From Arachis hypogaea (Eukaryota > Streptophyta > Magnoliopsida > Fabales > Fabaceae): a DNA stretch of 64,000 bases. A program made the position numbers and the translations under genes. The notes beneath the pieces were generated by a model. That model worked only from the letters and a program-made list of their open reading frames with translations. It had not been told where the DNA came from and ran no database searches. Positions 35,066-46,966 of the stretch are shown here, piece after piece (the stretch's first letter is position 1; every line of letters begins with the position of its first letter). The stretch spans positions 117,344,449 through 117,408,448 of the forward strand of contig NC_092047.1 in the NCBI RefSeq assembly GCF_003086295.3, read 5' to 3'.

Positions 35066-36865
35066 ATGGAGAATCAAGAAAAGATTGGAGAAACGTTTGA
35101 GACGTTCAAATGGACCATTAAGGACTTCTATAAGTTGAAATCCAAGAAGATTTACTCTCAGAACTTCTACATTGGTGGTCATTCATGGTAATTGAATTAA
35201 TTCTTGTTTACTATATATGTATGATACTTGATTAGTTGACATGACCGTTTGACAAGTGCATTTTAACATGTTTTGGACTTTGATTTTAGGCGGATTCTTA
35301 TGTATCCAAAGGGAAACAAGGTGGATTACTTGTCAATTTATTTAGATGCTGGTACTTTGCCTGATGTAGAGACCAGATTTTCCAAGTTTAAGTTGGTTCT
35401 AATTAATCAGGTCAATGACAAATTGACACAGATAAAAGGTATCTTTCGTATTTACTTCTCTCCTGTCCTGTATGTGTTTTCCTGTTCTTTTCTTTGTTGC
35501 TTCTTTTAGCTGTGTTATGTTTTTCATGAATGAAAATTTGTGTTTCTTAACAATTTCTTGTAAAGTCTGTGTTTTGATTGGGTTTTAGATTTTTGGTTTT
35601 GACTACTTAAACTTAAGCTTTCATTTCTACCTTTTTTGAATTCATGGTCATTGATGATAAAGAATGAGCATATGGGTCATGTATCTTAGTCTTACTATAT
35701 GCATAGTCTTCTGGTGATTCTAATTATATAGATTACTTTTTTGGATCAAGATCCTTTATGGGGAGAGTATTGGTAAAATGATAAAGTGAGGAATTAATTA
35801 CTTTTAAATTAAGATAGTGCATATCTCACATATGATAGGAGTTACAAATTCAATAGTGATTAACTCCTCACTTTATCACTTTACCAATTTCCTCACTTTA
35901 GAAGATCTAAATATACTATTTTAACGAGTTTTGTGAGATACATACCAATTTCACAAGTTCAAAACCACTCCAATTGTGTGAAAACAACATTGCTATTTTC
36001 TAATTCATTAAGTAATATATGAGTTCTATCTTATCTACAATACTAGCATGGTGTTAATGTATGTCCTATCTTATAAAAAGTTGACTCTTGATGAGTATAT
36101 ATGAATTTTCCAGAAACTCAACACACATTCAATGCCAGAGAGAGTGACTGGGGCTTCACATCGTTTATACCTTTAGCTGACCTTTATATTTATAACAAGG
36201 GATTTATTGTGAATGACACTTGTATAAGTGAAGCTAGGATTTCCATTAGCCGCCCAGAACTTGAGAAAAAGGTTGATGAAGCTGCTCCACCAGTTTCTGT
36301 GCAAGTTCCTGCTAAGCCTATTGAACATGCTGATAATCCTTTACCTATGGACATGTCTGCAATCCCAATTGATGAGCTTGTTGATTTCAGGGGTTTAGGG
36401 AAAATAGAAAAAGCGTTTGTTCCTCTTCTAGATGAAGTATGTGCAAAGCATCCCTCAGTTATTGGATGCCAGAAGAAGAGAAGTCGAAGGTTTAGCGAAT
36501 GGGCATTCACGGCTTTGGGAAGAGTTCTGCATTTCCTCAAGACTAAAAAGGCGAGAGATATGGATGAAGAGGCTTGTAGCCATCTTCAAATCTTATGGGA
36601 GGAACTCGAGACGTGTAGATTCAATTTAACTTGGCTGGAGCCACATGTTCAATCTGCCTTAGGTATGAAAAATTACATGGAAAGATCCGATAAGGTGAAA
36701 AGTGTGAAGGAGAATGTGGCTGCTCTGGAGATGGAAATGAAGAAGCTGAAGGCAATGGTTGCTTCCGTAGAAGTTGATCTTGAAATGGCAAGAAGAGAAT
36801 TGGTGAAAGTTGAAGAAGGCTTTGAAGAGATAGATTTGGATGGTGAAGTAGGATATGGACCATAG
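35066..36865 (+). CDS. MATH domain and coiled-coil protein (RTM3-like family)
   Basis: Exons 35066-35187, 35290-35438 and 36114-36865 join in phase into 340 residues. The N-terminal MATH domain (about 1-150) contains FETFKWTIKDFYKL, FYIGGHSWRILMYPKG, YLSIYLDA and ESDWGFTSFIPLADL...FIVNDTCISEARI. The C-terminal half has a helical region and a coiled coil (about 270-325, VKENVAALEMEMKKL). This is the plant MATH/TRAF-like plus coiled-coil family, a large class that includes RTM3, which restricts potyvirus long-distance movement; most members have no known role. The start is the first in-frame ATG with the expected N-terminus. A broken copy of the last exon lies at 48376. Confidence 0.9.
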
Positions 36866-37570
36866 ACTCACTTATTTTGCTGTAATTTCACTTAATCTAT
36901 TCAGAGATTGTAAGGAACAAATGAATCCTTGCGCAAGAAAACAGTCCTAACTAATTTTAGTTGAGTTGCACAAAGAAGGAAGATTACCAATTACATTAAC
37001 TAAGAAATTGCTGTGATTTTGTGAATCGTGATACTTATTTCTACTGAAGCTAATATTAATCTCCTCTTGTAGGGACGTTACTGTAGGTAAGAAAAATCTA
37101 AGTGTTTGTGTACTATGGGCCATATGGAAGCTTCCAAAGTTATTTTTTTGAGCATTTGATTTAAGAAAAATAGTAGTATTAATGTCTGGTATAATTTTTA
37201 AAATAAATTGTAGTTTTTTAAATTTAAGTACTTATAAAGAAGTTAAAAAAAATATATTTTTTCATAATAAAAAACTTTTTATTATATATTTTTTAAAATA
37301 AATACTTTTAGAACTAAAAAATTAAATACAAAATAATTTATTTATAAATTACTTTTAATATAAATATTTATTATTTAAATTATTTTTTTTTAAAAAAAAG
37401 TTTAATTAAAGTATTAAACTATTTATCCAAACAATCACCTAATATTAGGAGAAGTTGGTATAATTATTTATTATTATTAACATGAGGGGATAATGCCATA
37501 AATTAGGCAAACTAAAATACCACAGTATCAATATAGACACATCGTGTCATAGTAATTGTGGCATAGGATG
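36866..37570 (+). repeat. MATH gene 3' flank, copy A of a repeated flank
   Basis: Segments near 37028-37100 (ACTTATTTCTACTGAAGC, CTCCTCTTGTAGGG) and 37440-37560 (TAACATGAGGGGATAATGCC, ACTAAAATACCACAG, ATCAATATAGACA) recur at 46967-47310 and partly at 49130-49340 plus 50412-50560. This shows duplication of the whole locus and not only the gene. Confidence 0.75.
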
Positions 37571-39494
37571 ATTAGGTATTCTTTAAAAGTGATCTTTTAT
37601 TCATTTTTTTTATTACAATAATTAAAAAAAAAGTAAAACAAATACATCTAAATAGATTTGATGTCTTTTTAAAATTAAATACATATCTAAAATATAAATT
37701 AAATAAAACTAAAATTTAAAATTTAAAATTTAAAATTTAAATTTCTGTTTTAGTTTTAGCATTTTTAATTATTAATAAATTATCATTTAAATACACATTC
37801 AAAAGTTAAATTCAGTAAGATTGAAGATTTTAATTTTAAAATTCAAAAGTAAATCTTAAGGGTTTTAGTTATTAATCCATATATCTAAAATCCCTAAAAG
37901 AGATCATATTTTGAACTAATATGTTAGATATACTTTTATTGAATAAGATTTAAAAAATTTACCTTAATTATTCATTTTAATAATTTTAAAAATATTATTA
38001 AAAAAATAAGAAATATTAGATGCATTTTTATCGAATAAGATACAAAAAAAATTAGTTTTATTTTTAACGTATAAATTTAAATTTTAGATTTATGATTTTG
38101 GATATGTTTCAAACATATTTTGTATATAAGTTAATAATTTTAGATGTGTAATAATTAAAAAAATAACTAATTTTTACAAACATACATTTTAATAATTTTA
38201 AAAGTGTTAATGTTTAAATAAGTAACAATAAAATCCAACAAATAATAAAGAAATAAGAAATATTAGATGAGTTTTTATCGAATAAGATATAAAAAAATTA
38301 TTTTTATATTTAGCGTTTAAATTTAAATTTCTGATTTATGATTTTGGATGTATTTCAGAAATATTTTGTATATCACTTAATAATTTTAGATGTGTTACAA
38401 TTGAAATTAAAAACAAATTTTTACAAACATACATTTTAATAATTTTAAAAACGTTAATATTCAAATAAGTAACGAAAAACTCTAACTATTAAAAAAAATA
38501 TTAGATGAGTTTTTATCGAATAAGATGTAAAAAATTAATTTTATTTTTAATGTTTAAATTTAAATTTTAGATTTATGATTTTGGATGTGTTTTAAAAATA
38601 TTTTCTGTATAACTTAATAATTTTAAATGTATTACAATTGAAAAAAAATTAATTTTTACGAACATACATTTTAATAATTTTAAAAGTGTTAGTGTTTAAA
38701 TAAGTAATGAAAAATCCAACTAATAAAAAAAATTTGTTGAAAACTATAAACTTTTATTAAATTTTTATTTGTTATCTTTTTTTTTTTCGAATATCTATAA
38801 TTGCTCCTTTATTTATCTTTAATTTGATCTAATTATTTTATGTTGCTGGTCTTCTCTAATTATTTTGGAGATAAAGATTAAAAAAATAAAAAAGAAAAAA
38901 AGAATATTGATGCATAGACTAATAATTTATTTATTGTTTAATTCAAATGTTGATATAATCTTATTAAAATTTCATTCGACAATGATAATGAATGAGTTTT
39001 GAGTTAGCATGCAAGTCACTAAGAATAAAATAGCACGATTCATCTAATAATAATAATAAAAAAATTAAATATAAAATAATAATTTATCTACAGAAGAGTA
39101 ATAGAAATTCTAGTATTTAAAATTTAAATTAATTTTAATTATCAACATATTTAGTTACAAATTAAGAACATATTTTAATTAAAATTTAATTAAATAATAT
39201 TATTTGAATTAAAAGATTGATTGAAAGCTAAATTTTAAACAACACATAACATTTTTCATTGTACCATAACATTACAATGATTATTGTAAATGTGGCCTCT
39301 GATTCACATTCTCAAGATATTACATTTTTCAATTTCATCCTCTTCGTTTCTATTTCATCCAGAAAATTTTGTAAATGGGGCAATAAATAAATAAATAAAT
39401 ATATATATATATATATACGTATCTTAATGTATGTATTTAATTTATTCGTATCTTAATGCATGTATTTAACATTCTACCTTTGTCATATATTCCA
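37571..39494. other. AT-rich intergenic DNA with repeats
   Basis: No gene. It includes short (AAAATTTA)n near 37704-37740, a 240-bp tandem array and (AT)n near 39395-39416. Confidence 0.5.
38013..38736 (+). repeat. AT-rich tandem array, about 3 units of 237-249 bp
   Basis: Units start at 38013, 38262 and 38500 with ATTAGATG(C/A)(A/G)TTTTTATCG and share GATTTATGATTTTGGAT and TTTACAAACATACATTTTAA. A shortened unit lies upstream at about 37921-38012. There are no ORFs. The units differ at scattered positions, so the array is not very recent. Confidence 0.8.
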
Positions 39495-40230
39495 TACATA
39501 ATACTAGCTAGATATCATATTCATGGAATACGATTCACTTTTAAGATGCCTTGGTGGTGAAATGGTAGACATGCGAGACTCAAAATCTCGTGCTAAAGAG
39601 TGTGGAGGTTCGAGTCCTCTTCAAGGCATAATATTGAGATCTCTTATTGAATCGGAATAAGTTCGGCAGCGCATCACGAAATCTTGGTGATCTTCTCTAT
39701 CTAATGAATGGGGAGTCCGTTTTAAAATCATCTGCCCTGCACTCCCGAAATATGCTTCAACAAAAATCACACAGGGGTAGATTGATACAATAGAAACCTC
39801 TGGTAAAATGTCTACCCGTAACCCTATAAAGTACATTAAATAGTCCGTTTTAGGGATTGGCGACTTACCCATTCAATTACTTTTGCACCGGACGTTCTCT
39901 AAATGGGTACTCTCAGGTCAGGTGAATTCCATAATAGACGCCTGTTGGCATTCCAACCTTCCTTCTCCTTTCAGGACTATCCGAAAAGAAAGAGAATATC
40001 TGAATAAGACAAACCGTCCCGTGGATATCTTTACTTCGGAACAAAACAATTAGAATTAGACTCGGTCAACTGGAATGTGTATTATCAATATAGGGTATCT
40101 TTCAATTGAGAAGAGCTATCGACTTGAGACAAAGAAAAAGAAAGGTCTATCTATTTGATTAAGTTATTCAGTTAAACCAATGATTCGTTATTAGAGAAGA
40201 TAGCAACAACCATTTCATCCGGGAAAAGCC

Positions 40231-40235
<5 letters not shown>
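39495..40235 (+). mobile_element. Plastid DNA insert (NUPT) from the trnL-CAA to ycf2 region
   Basis: About 740 bp contain a plastid trnL-CAA gene and its downstream spacer. The base composition differs sharply from the surrounding AT-rich DNA, and the sequence is typical of the inverted-repeat spacer between trnL-CAA and ycf2. The right end abuts a (TA)n run. The boundaries are estimates, because I cannot align to a plastome. Confidence 0.75.
39548..39628 (+). tRNA. trnL-CAA: Plastid-derived tRNA-Leu(CAA), probably inert
   Basis: This 81-nt class II tRNA has acceptor stem GCCTTGG...TCAAGGC, anticodon CAA in GACTCAAAATC, a long variable arm and T loop GGTTCGAGTCC. It has the plastid, not nuclear, sequence. 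Compared with the plastid gene as I know it, it carries two C-to-T changes at CpG sites (GACATGCG and AGAGTGTG), typical of methylation decay in the nucleus. It can still fold, but lacks evidence of nuclear expression signals. Confidence 0.85.

Positions 40236-40236
<1 letters not shown>

Positions 40237-40289
<53 letters not shown>
40237..40289. repeat. (TA)n microsatellite, about 26 units
   Basis: A pure TA run directly at the right edge of the plastid insert. Confidence 0.95.
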
Positions 40290-40292
<3 letters not shown>

Positions 40293-43128
40293 GATAATAA
40301 TCTTTATAATTATATTTTGTTATTATAAAATATAATTAATCTTTAAATTATCTAACTAACAAATTAAAATATTAAAATAATAATATAAAAATTAAATTTC
40401 ATTTTGAAAAGATTAAGAAATTTTTTTTATTGTCAATATAATCAAATATCTTTCTTTTTATATACGTCGTTAAATAATTATTTAAAAATTCATCTTTCAT
40501 ATGATCGATTATGAAATTGATTCTTTATAATATTCATATTTAAAAAAAAAAATTTCAACTGATGTTGTCCCAAAAAAAAAGCTAAAATTAACTTTAAAAA
40601 AAATATCAATAAATAAACAGTATTTTTTATTTTATTATTATTATTTATTTAACCATTTTAATTTTAATAGTCAATATAAAAAAAGTTCCAAAAAACTAAA
40701 TATAAATTAAATATATATTCTAAAAAAAGACTTTAGATGTGATATTTTGTTGTAATTTTTTGTAAATAATATTAAAAAAATAAGATCTTTTTATTCTTAA
40801 AAATTTATAATTTTATGTCAAGTGAATTATTTAAAAAAATTTTAATTGTGAATAAATTTTTTTGAAAAAAAAAATTTAGAGATCAAATTTTGCTCTAAAT
40901 ATTTTTATGCATCTTTTAAATATTTATTCAAATGTTGACAAAACAATTTAAGATTAAATAGATATGTCATTGGTTAAATACTAAATTTTTTTTATCACTT
41001 TTAATAAATATATTATTTATTAGTTATTTTTATTACAATTTTCAAATCATTTAGGAAATTTTTTTATCTGCGCTTGAATCTTTTGGATATTAAATTAATA
41101 GTTATTTCTATTTTGAACAAATAATCAAATATATGTATATATATATACACATATACACAAGGCACAATAGTAATATTCACTAAGTATATAAACAGATTTT
41201 TTCAAATTTTAAATTTATTTATTAATTATAATTATAAAATAACAAATCTATACTTATTTTATTTCACTCGTTTTTTTTAAGTTATTATAACAAATTCATT
41301 TAAATATTGAATTACCATTTATTTTTATATAATTAAAGTTGATGAATGAAGTATAATCATAGTGGGATCAAATTTAATTATATAATAAAAACAAATAAAT
41401 TTTATTATTATATATTAATTAAAAAATTTAAATTCCACTGGGTAGTGCCCCCACACTTCCATAAACTTGAATCCGTCCCTGCTCGGAAACGTAATTCAAA
41501 TAAAATAAAACGAGAAGAATTATTATTACTCTTAACATTTTCCCATGTATATTCAACATAAAAAAAGATACTGATTATTGTGCAACCAATTAGATTAGAC
41601 ATCGATACTACTGTATCATCATAACTAGGAATGAATCTTTGGACCAATTTGCTCCTCCGTTTTATATATAAAAATATGAATATGATTTCATCATCCTATT
41701 ACCTTCTACATTCCGTTTGCCTGCACTTTGCGTCTATCTAAATAAACTTGTACGTATTATCTCTATTCTAGTATTCTCTGTTAATATATATGTAGTTTCT
41801 TATTTCGTATTTCTCATAAATATGAAATGTCAACAAGAATTCACTTACTCCCTGCTATTTTATAATAATATTTCAGTTATTTTGTGAGAATTATTGGGCA
41901 GCTGTAGAAATATAACGTTGATCATCAAAGTATCAAACCATGAATGAGAAGTTTCTTTCTTTCTCCAATAAGAAAAAAAAAATGTAATTGTTGCTGTTGT
42001 GAGAACTTGAGTGTTATTTGAAGCTACTTTTATATGAGAACCATTTGGGATTACACCGTTATACCGCGGCTTGCTCTTTGATTACTATCATTTTTTTCAT
42101 TTTTGTTGTAAATACAAAAAATTTTTATCAATACTTCACTTAATATAACGACAAGCACAAGGATTTATATTTTAATTAAATAAATCAAAATGACTAATCC
42201 CACTGAATTGAACTCTCTTAATGTTTAAAATAAAACATGATAAAAATTCAAACAGTCATAAAAATATTTCTGCATGCAAAAAATTTTAACTAAACACATA
42301 ACAATCAGATGAATTAAAATCAGCAATTCTATTGAACCGAACTTTATTTATGATTTGAATAGAATGTGATAAACATTCAATAAACAAGAAAAATATTTCT
42401 GCATGTGCAAAATAACTCTATTGAACACTTAATAATCAAATGAATCAAAATGACCAACTCTACTAAATCAAATTTCGTTCATGTTTTGAATAAAACATCA
42501 TAAATATTCAATAAACAAGAAAAATATTTCTGCATCTAAAAGAACTCAATTGAACACACTAACAATAAAGTGAATGTAAATCACCAACACCAATGAACCA
42601 ATGAACATATTATAGAAAGAAAATAACAACACATTTTCTATTTATATGCCCTAGTTACGCAATAAAAATGGAATCAAAATAAGTCGATTTACTAAATGAA
42701 GCAACTCAATCTACTAAACCTTAAATCGAACTAGGAAAAACACGAGTTTTGAGAGAAATTAAATGAATATAATAACAACAGTTTTTTTATACCTTACGGA
42801 GTCTCTGTTCTTATTTTTGTTTGTTTTTTCTTCTTTCTTTTAAAAGTTTGACGTGATTCTGAAGTAGCAACAGTTTCCGCAGAGAACACAAATGAGTTTT
42901 GAGAGATTTTGAGAGATACTTGAACTTCTCCAGTAATGATTTTGAGATTGAAGAAGGAACGTTGTTTCATAATGAAGGGGCGAATGAATAAGTGAACAAG
43001 TTTTGGCGTGTGTAATACATGCTTATTTAATGGGATTAGATTTTTTGGTGTTGGACAAGTTTAAAAGGACTTGGATAAAAAATTATATGAGGTGTAACCT
43101 AACTTATAAAATTAAGGAAAAGTATAGG
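40290..43128. other. AT-rich intergenic, no gene
   Basis: Almost entirely A/T-rich. A short block near 41440-41490 (GTGCCCCCACACTTCC...GAATCCGTCCCTG) stands out in composition and resembles transposon remnants common in plants, but I cannot classify it. The array at 42170-42600 is listed separately. Confidence 0.5.
42170..42600 (+). repeat. Degenerate tandem array, 3 or more units of about 130 bp
   Basis: AAATATTTCTGCAT recurs at 42262, 42391 and 42522 (spacing 129 and 131 bp). Each is preceded by an A(A/C)ATTCAA-type block and followed by ACTAAACAC/ATTGAACAC and an AATCA(G/A)ATGAAT-type block. Confidence 0.75.
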
Positions 43129-43402
43129 GTACCAACATATTATCTGCCAACTTCTGCCAACTCTTATTTATAATTGTGTTTTATGGAAGTGTGTTCGTGG
43201 ATGTGTCTAATAATTAATATATTTTAAATACATATATAAAGAGACACATCCAGAAAATATATCTATAAAGACACTTCTATTAAACACAGCTATAAAAAAG
43301 ACATTTTTATTAGACACATCCACGAACACACTTCCATGAAACACAATTATAAATAAGAGTTGGCAGAAATTGGTAGAAGTTGACAGATATGTTGTTGGTA
43401 AC
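43129..43402. mobile_element. Hairpin MITE, 274 bp, arms about 95 bp
   Basis: The left arm (GTACCAACATAT...GCCAACTCTTATTTATAATTG...GTTCGTGGATGTGTCTAATAA) is the near-perfect inverse of the right arm (TTATTAGACACATCCACGAAC...CAATTATAAATAAGAGTTGGC...TTGGTAAC). Only about 85 bp separate the arms. I could not define the target duplication, so the superfamily is open. Confidence 0.75.
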
Positions 43403-44372
43403 GTAGCGGAACCGTAAAATTAATTGTATAATGTAAATATAAATTTATCCATTTCATAAATTGTCCGAGCAAAACATAACTGTCCTCACATTAATTTATT
43501 AAAATTGTACAAAATACTAATTAAAATTACGTATTAAATTATTTAATAATTTTATTAGCTTAACTTTAATTTTTAATGAATGTCAAATTAATTTATCCAT
43601 ATTTAGCGTAGTTTAAACGGAGTATAGTTAACATCCATTTCTGATAACTTCTCAGACACTAATTATAATTTACTTATATTATTATAATAAAAAATAATAT
43701 TAATAATTATTCTAAATTTTCGTATTTTTTAGCTTTCATTATTTTAGTTTGAAATATGTACAACCTATACTTTTGTCTATATTTTTATTTTTATGTTTTT
43801 TTATTTATATTATGTTTTTTGTCTTTATTTTTTTAAAGACTTTGATCTTTAAATTAATTTAATTATTAAATTAAATTTTAGTGCTTTATTTTATTAGACA
43901 AGTTTATTTTTATATTTAAGTTAACATACATAAATTCACCTATTTTATATCATATATATGCTTTTTAGATTTTATAATTTAAATGAATTATTATTACTTG
44001 AAGTACTATGATGTATATATCATTCTTATATGATATATATTATAGCAAGAATTAAATAATTAAACCCATGAGTTATAGTTCAAATGGGGTTCACATTATC
44101 TGTTTTGTTTCCCTATTGTTCCCACTATTGAAGGTAATGTGGCGACCTAGGTGGTCCACATTAAGTGTTGTTCTTTTGCTGCTCCTTATATTGTTGGTCT
44201 ATGTGCCGTTGTACGTGGTCCACATCTTGTGTGTTGTGCTGTTGCTTAATTGTTAATGATTGGCTATGTGGTGGAGCTGTTGTTGAGTTGAAATTCATTA
44301 GACAAATTTGTTGGTAATGCCTTCTATGTTGTTCTTAAATTCCAATTTATTGGGAAACAAGCACCCAATTGC
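43403..44372. other. AT-rich intergenic
   Basis: No gene. From about 44070 the composition becomes more mixed, marking the start of the block that contains the hypothetical ORF and the FAR1-type pseudogene. Confidence 0.45.
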
Positions 44373-44747
44373 ATGCTAACTGTTCATAATGCCATCATCA
44401 ATAGTGGCCGTTTCATTCTGGCTGACTTCATGCACATTGCGTTCATGTTACACATGCCTTTAAGTACATCTCCTTCTCATTTTTGGTTTGTCCAGCCAAA
44501 TGTGCCGCACTTTGGAGAGGACGTCAGCGATGATGTGATGATCACTCTGCGTGCAGGGGACATTTTCGTCTGGGCCATCTACGGTAGATACGGGGGCAAT
44601 AGAAGGCGCAATTGTGGCACCATCAGCGGAGGGTTGGCGGATTTCTTGTGCAAGTGCAACATAACTGAGGAGAAGTCGGCCGTGTTTGAGATCTCCAGGA
44701 CCAACCCAGACGTGGAGTTGTTGGTCCAATTTGTTGACTTTGAATGA
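44373..44747 (+). CDS. Hypothetical ORF, 124 residues
   Basis: I do not recognise this protein. It reads as ordinary mixed amino-acid sequence (FWFVQPNVPHFGEDVSDDV, LRAGDIFVWAIYGRYGG, GGLADFLCKCNITEE) rather than low complexity, and is less AT-rich than its surroundings. The opposite strand also has a 116-residue ORF (44460-44810), which looks less protein-like. It may be a fragment of a gene carried with the neighbouring transposase-derived block. Whether it is expressed or complete is unknown. Confidence 0.3.
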   Translation: MLTVHNAIINSGRFILADFMHIAFMLHMPLSTSPSHFWFVQPNVPHFGEDVSDDVMITLRAGDIFVWAIYGRYGGNRRRNCGTISGGLADFLCKCNITEEKSAVFEISRTNPDVELLVQFVDFE

Positions 44748-44961
44748 ATCCAACTGGGTTGATGAACAAGCTGACCATGTTATTTTGGATTGCCTTTTCT
44801 GATTTGGCAAAAACTTTATCTGTTGATATGTTAGAACTCCTAGAGACCTAGACTTAACTTTTTGTACATGATACAGTCTTATGACGTTTAAGTAAGTACT
44901 TTTATAAATATAAGTCTTCTTTATCTTTAGTTACTACAGTTAATCTTGCCTTCTAAAGTCT

Positions 44962-45093
44962 CATACAACACCATCGATGCTCTAGATTAATTTACCATTT
45001 CAATTCATACAGCACCATGGATGCTCTAGACTAATTTGCAATTTCAATTCATACAGCACCGTGGATGCTCTAGAATAATTTCCAATTTCAATA
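44962..45093 (+). repeat. Tandem repeat, 3 units of 44 bp
   Basis: Units start at 44962, 45006 and 45050 with CATACA(A/G)CACC and contain GGATGCTCTAGA or a variant, then CAATTTCAAT. Copies 2 and 3 are the most alike. Confidence 0.9.
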
Positions 45094-45529
45094 TAGCGCG
45101 TTACAAATTAATGTCATATGGCGACCACAATATAGTCAATTTTGAAGTATAACAGTCCAAAACAGAATTTTTTATAGCTAGCTATTGTTTGTCCAAACAT
45201 AGAACATCACGCATGATCTTCTAAGAAACTAAAACACCTGCTGAATAACCTTTGCCTAATATGAAGACCCACGTTCCCACTGGATTGAGCTGTGAGCGCA
45301 CTAACCACAGGAATGGTTACTAAATTGTGCCCTGTGAATCATAGCCCTCATCCAAGCCAAACGTCCGCTGCATCGTCCCATGCCAGCTACAATGATACAT
45401 TCAGTTAGCCATGAACTACCAATCGATAAATGGTCAATATATTAAATGAAAATGACGACTAAACAAATTTGTTGACAAAGTGTTACCTCCTCCTCCTTAG
45501 ACGAGTCCTCCATTGTGCCAGTTTCACCT

Positions 45530-46966
45530 TCACCTCAGCACCAAAGTATGATGCACCTTTTGTGTATTCATTCTGCTGTTGGGATTTAAGTGGCAGGATA
45601 GTCGATTATGCCATGTCTGGCGACAAAGACCGCACCTCTTCACTCCCTTCACCGTTTCCTTTCTTTGCCTCTTTCGACACCGCACCAACTGTGGATCCCT
45701 CACACAGCCCTCTAGTGTTGAAGCTTCCCCAACTTCATTCAGACCCCTTGCATCACCAGAATACTTAATCTTTTTCATCCGCTCTATCTCATGAAGAACT
45801 TTATCCGTCATGCCAGCAAATTCAGCTTCATGACGACACGCAAGAACACACATTTCGTTGCATAGATCATTCAACATCCAATTGCGGCAGGTGATCGTTG
45901 AATCTCAGCAAAATGGACCTTTCTCCACAAAGGTCCTTACTTTCGAGTGAGCACTCTTGGACCAACGATCCAGAACAAGACTGTCTAGTATGTTAGTCAT
46001 CTCCAAATATTTCAGTACTGCTACAATGTGATCACACAGTATACCAAAGGACTCCATTCGCAAGCAAGAGCACTTGAAACTGTTACTATCACCATAGTGA
46101 CACACTTGCCACTCCCTACGCGCATTACCTGACCTCGACAAAGTGAATGTATCAAAAGTCTGGCTCCATGTGTGTGTTCGTACCTTAAGTGTGCAAGCGC
46201 GGAAAAGCATGGGCCTGAAGTTGAAAAAAATTGCCCTTGTGAGTTTCCTTGTAGCTGACCTCTCCAAATCATGAAATGGACTCTGTAGCACTGGTTCCCC
46301 AACCACGGATAACAGATCAAAGTGTGCTTTCCTGGACCTCATTTGGGATATGCAACGCATAAATTGCTCAACAAAGTCCCTCAAATTATGGCAAGACTGG
46401 ACAAATTTACCTAGCATTGAGTGCAATCCTTCACACCTTAACGTTGTACGAAAATTCCAAAAGAAGTTGCCCCGTATATGTGCAGTTGCCCACATCCTTC
46501 TCCTAGAGTAAAGGTCAGAAATCCATTGATTATCAGACAGACCAAGCGCCTCGACCATATAATGCCAATGATCTTCAAACTCCGACACCTCATAATCGAA
46601 CAGCATGCATTTCTTAAATTTAGAAGTAAATGTGGGGTTGCTTAGGTTAGAAGTGGCATTCCTCAGCAGATGCTATGCACACAAACGGTGATAGGCCCCA
46701 GAAAACACCACTTCGATTGCCTTTTTCATTGCTCCATGCCCATCTGTTATCCCACACCCAGGTGCTTTACCCTTCATAGCGTCCAGAAACTGTTGCAGCA
46801 ACCAGATATAAGTCTTCTCATTCTCATTTGCAACTAGCGCAGTGGCAAACACAATTGTTTGATTATGGTGATTCACTCCAGAAAACACAACCAGTGGACA
46901 CATACTTATTTTTCTGATATGTCGCATCAAATGTCACGACATCCCCAAACAAACCATAATCCAACT
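45530..46966 (-). pseudogene. FAR1-RELATED SEQUENCE-type (MULE transposase-derived) pseudogene
   Basis: A MULE transposase domain begins with VTFDATYQKNKY (first Asp), then PLVVFSGVNHHNQTIVF and GCGITDGHGAMKKAIE (second Asp). After it come FFWNFRTTLRCEGLHSML and a SWIM zinc finger (CSC...CDH, near 46020-46075), then a C-terminal KRCGLCRQTWHNRLSC segment. From 46900 to 45530 a single frame holds, broken only by TAG at 46673-46675 and TGA at 45905-45907; both replace family-conserved Trp codons. A frameshift lies near 46905. The N-terminal FAR1 DNA-binding domain is missing, because homology stops at about 46966 where MATH 3'-flank sequence begins. FHY3/FAR1 proteins are domesticated transposases; this may be such a gene or a true MULE. 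Confidence 0.85.

Noticed and set aside
39548..39628. Calling the tRNA-Leu(CAA) a functional nuclear tRNA gene
   Set aside because: Its sequence and flanks are plastid, and it sits in a decaying insert.
44067..44097. SINE-like head (CATGAGTTATAGTTCAAATGG)
   Set aside because: It resembles the A-box region of the SINE at 24119, but no B box, tail or target duplication follows.
45469..45768. Plus-strand ORF of 99 residues
   Set aside because: It is antisense to the FAR1-type pseudogene C-terminus.
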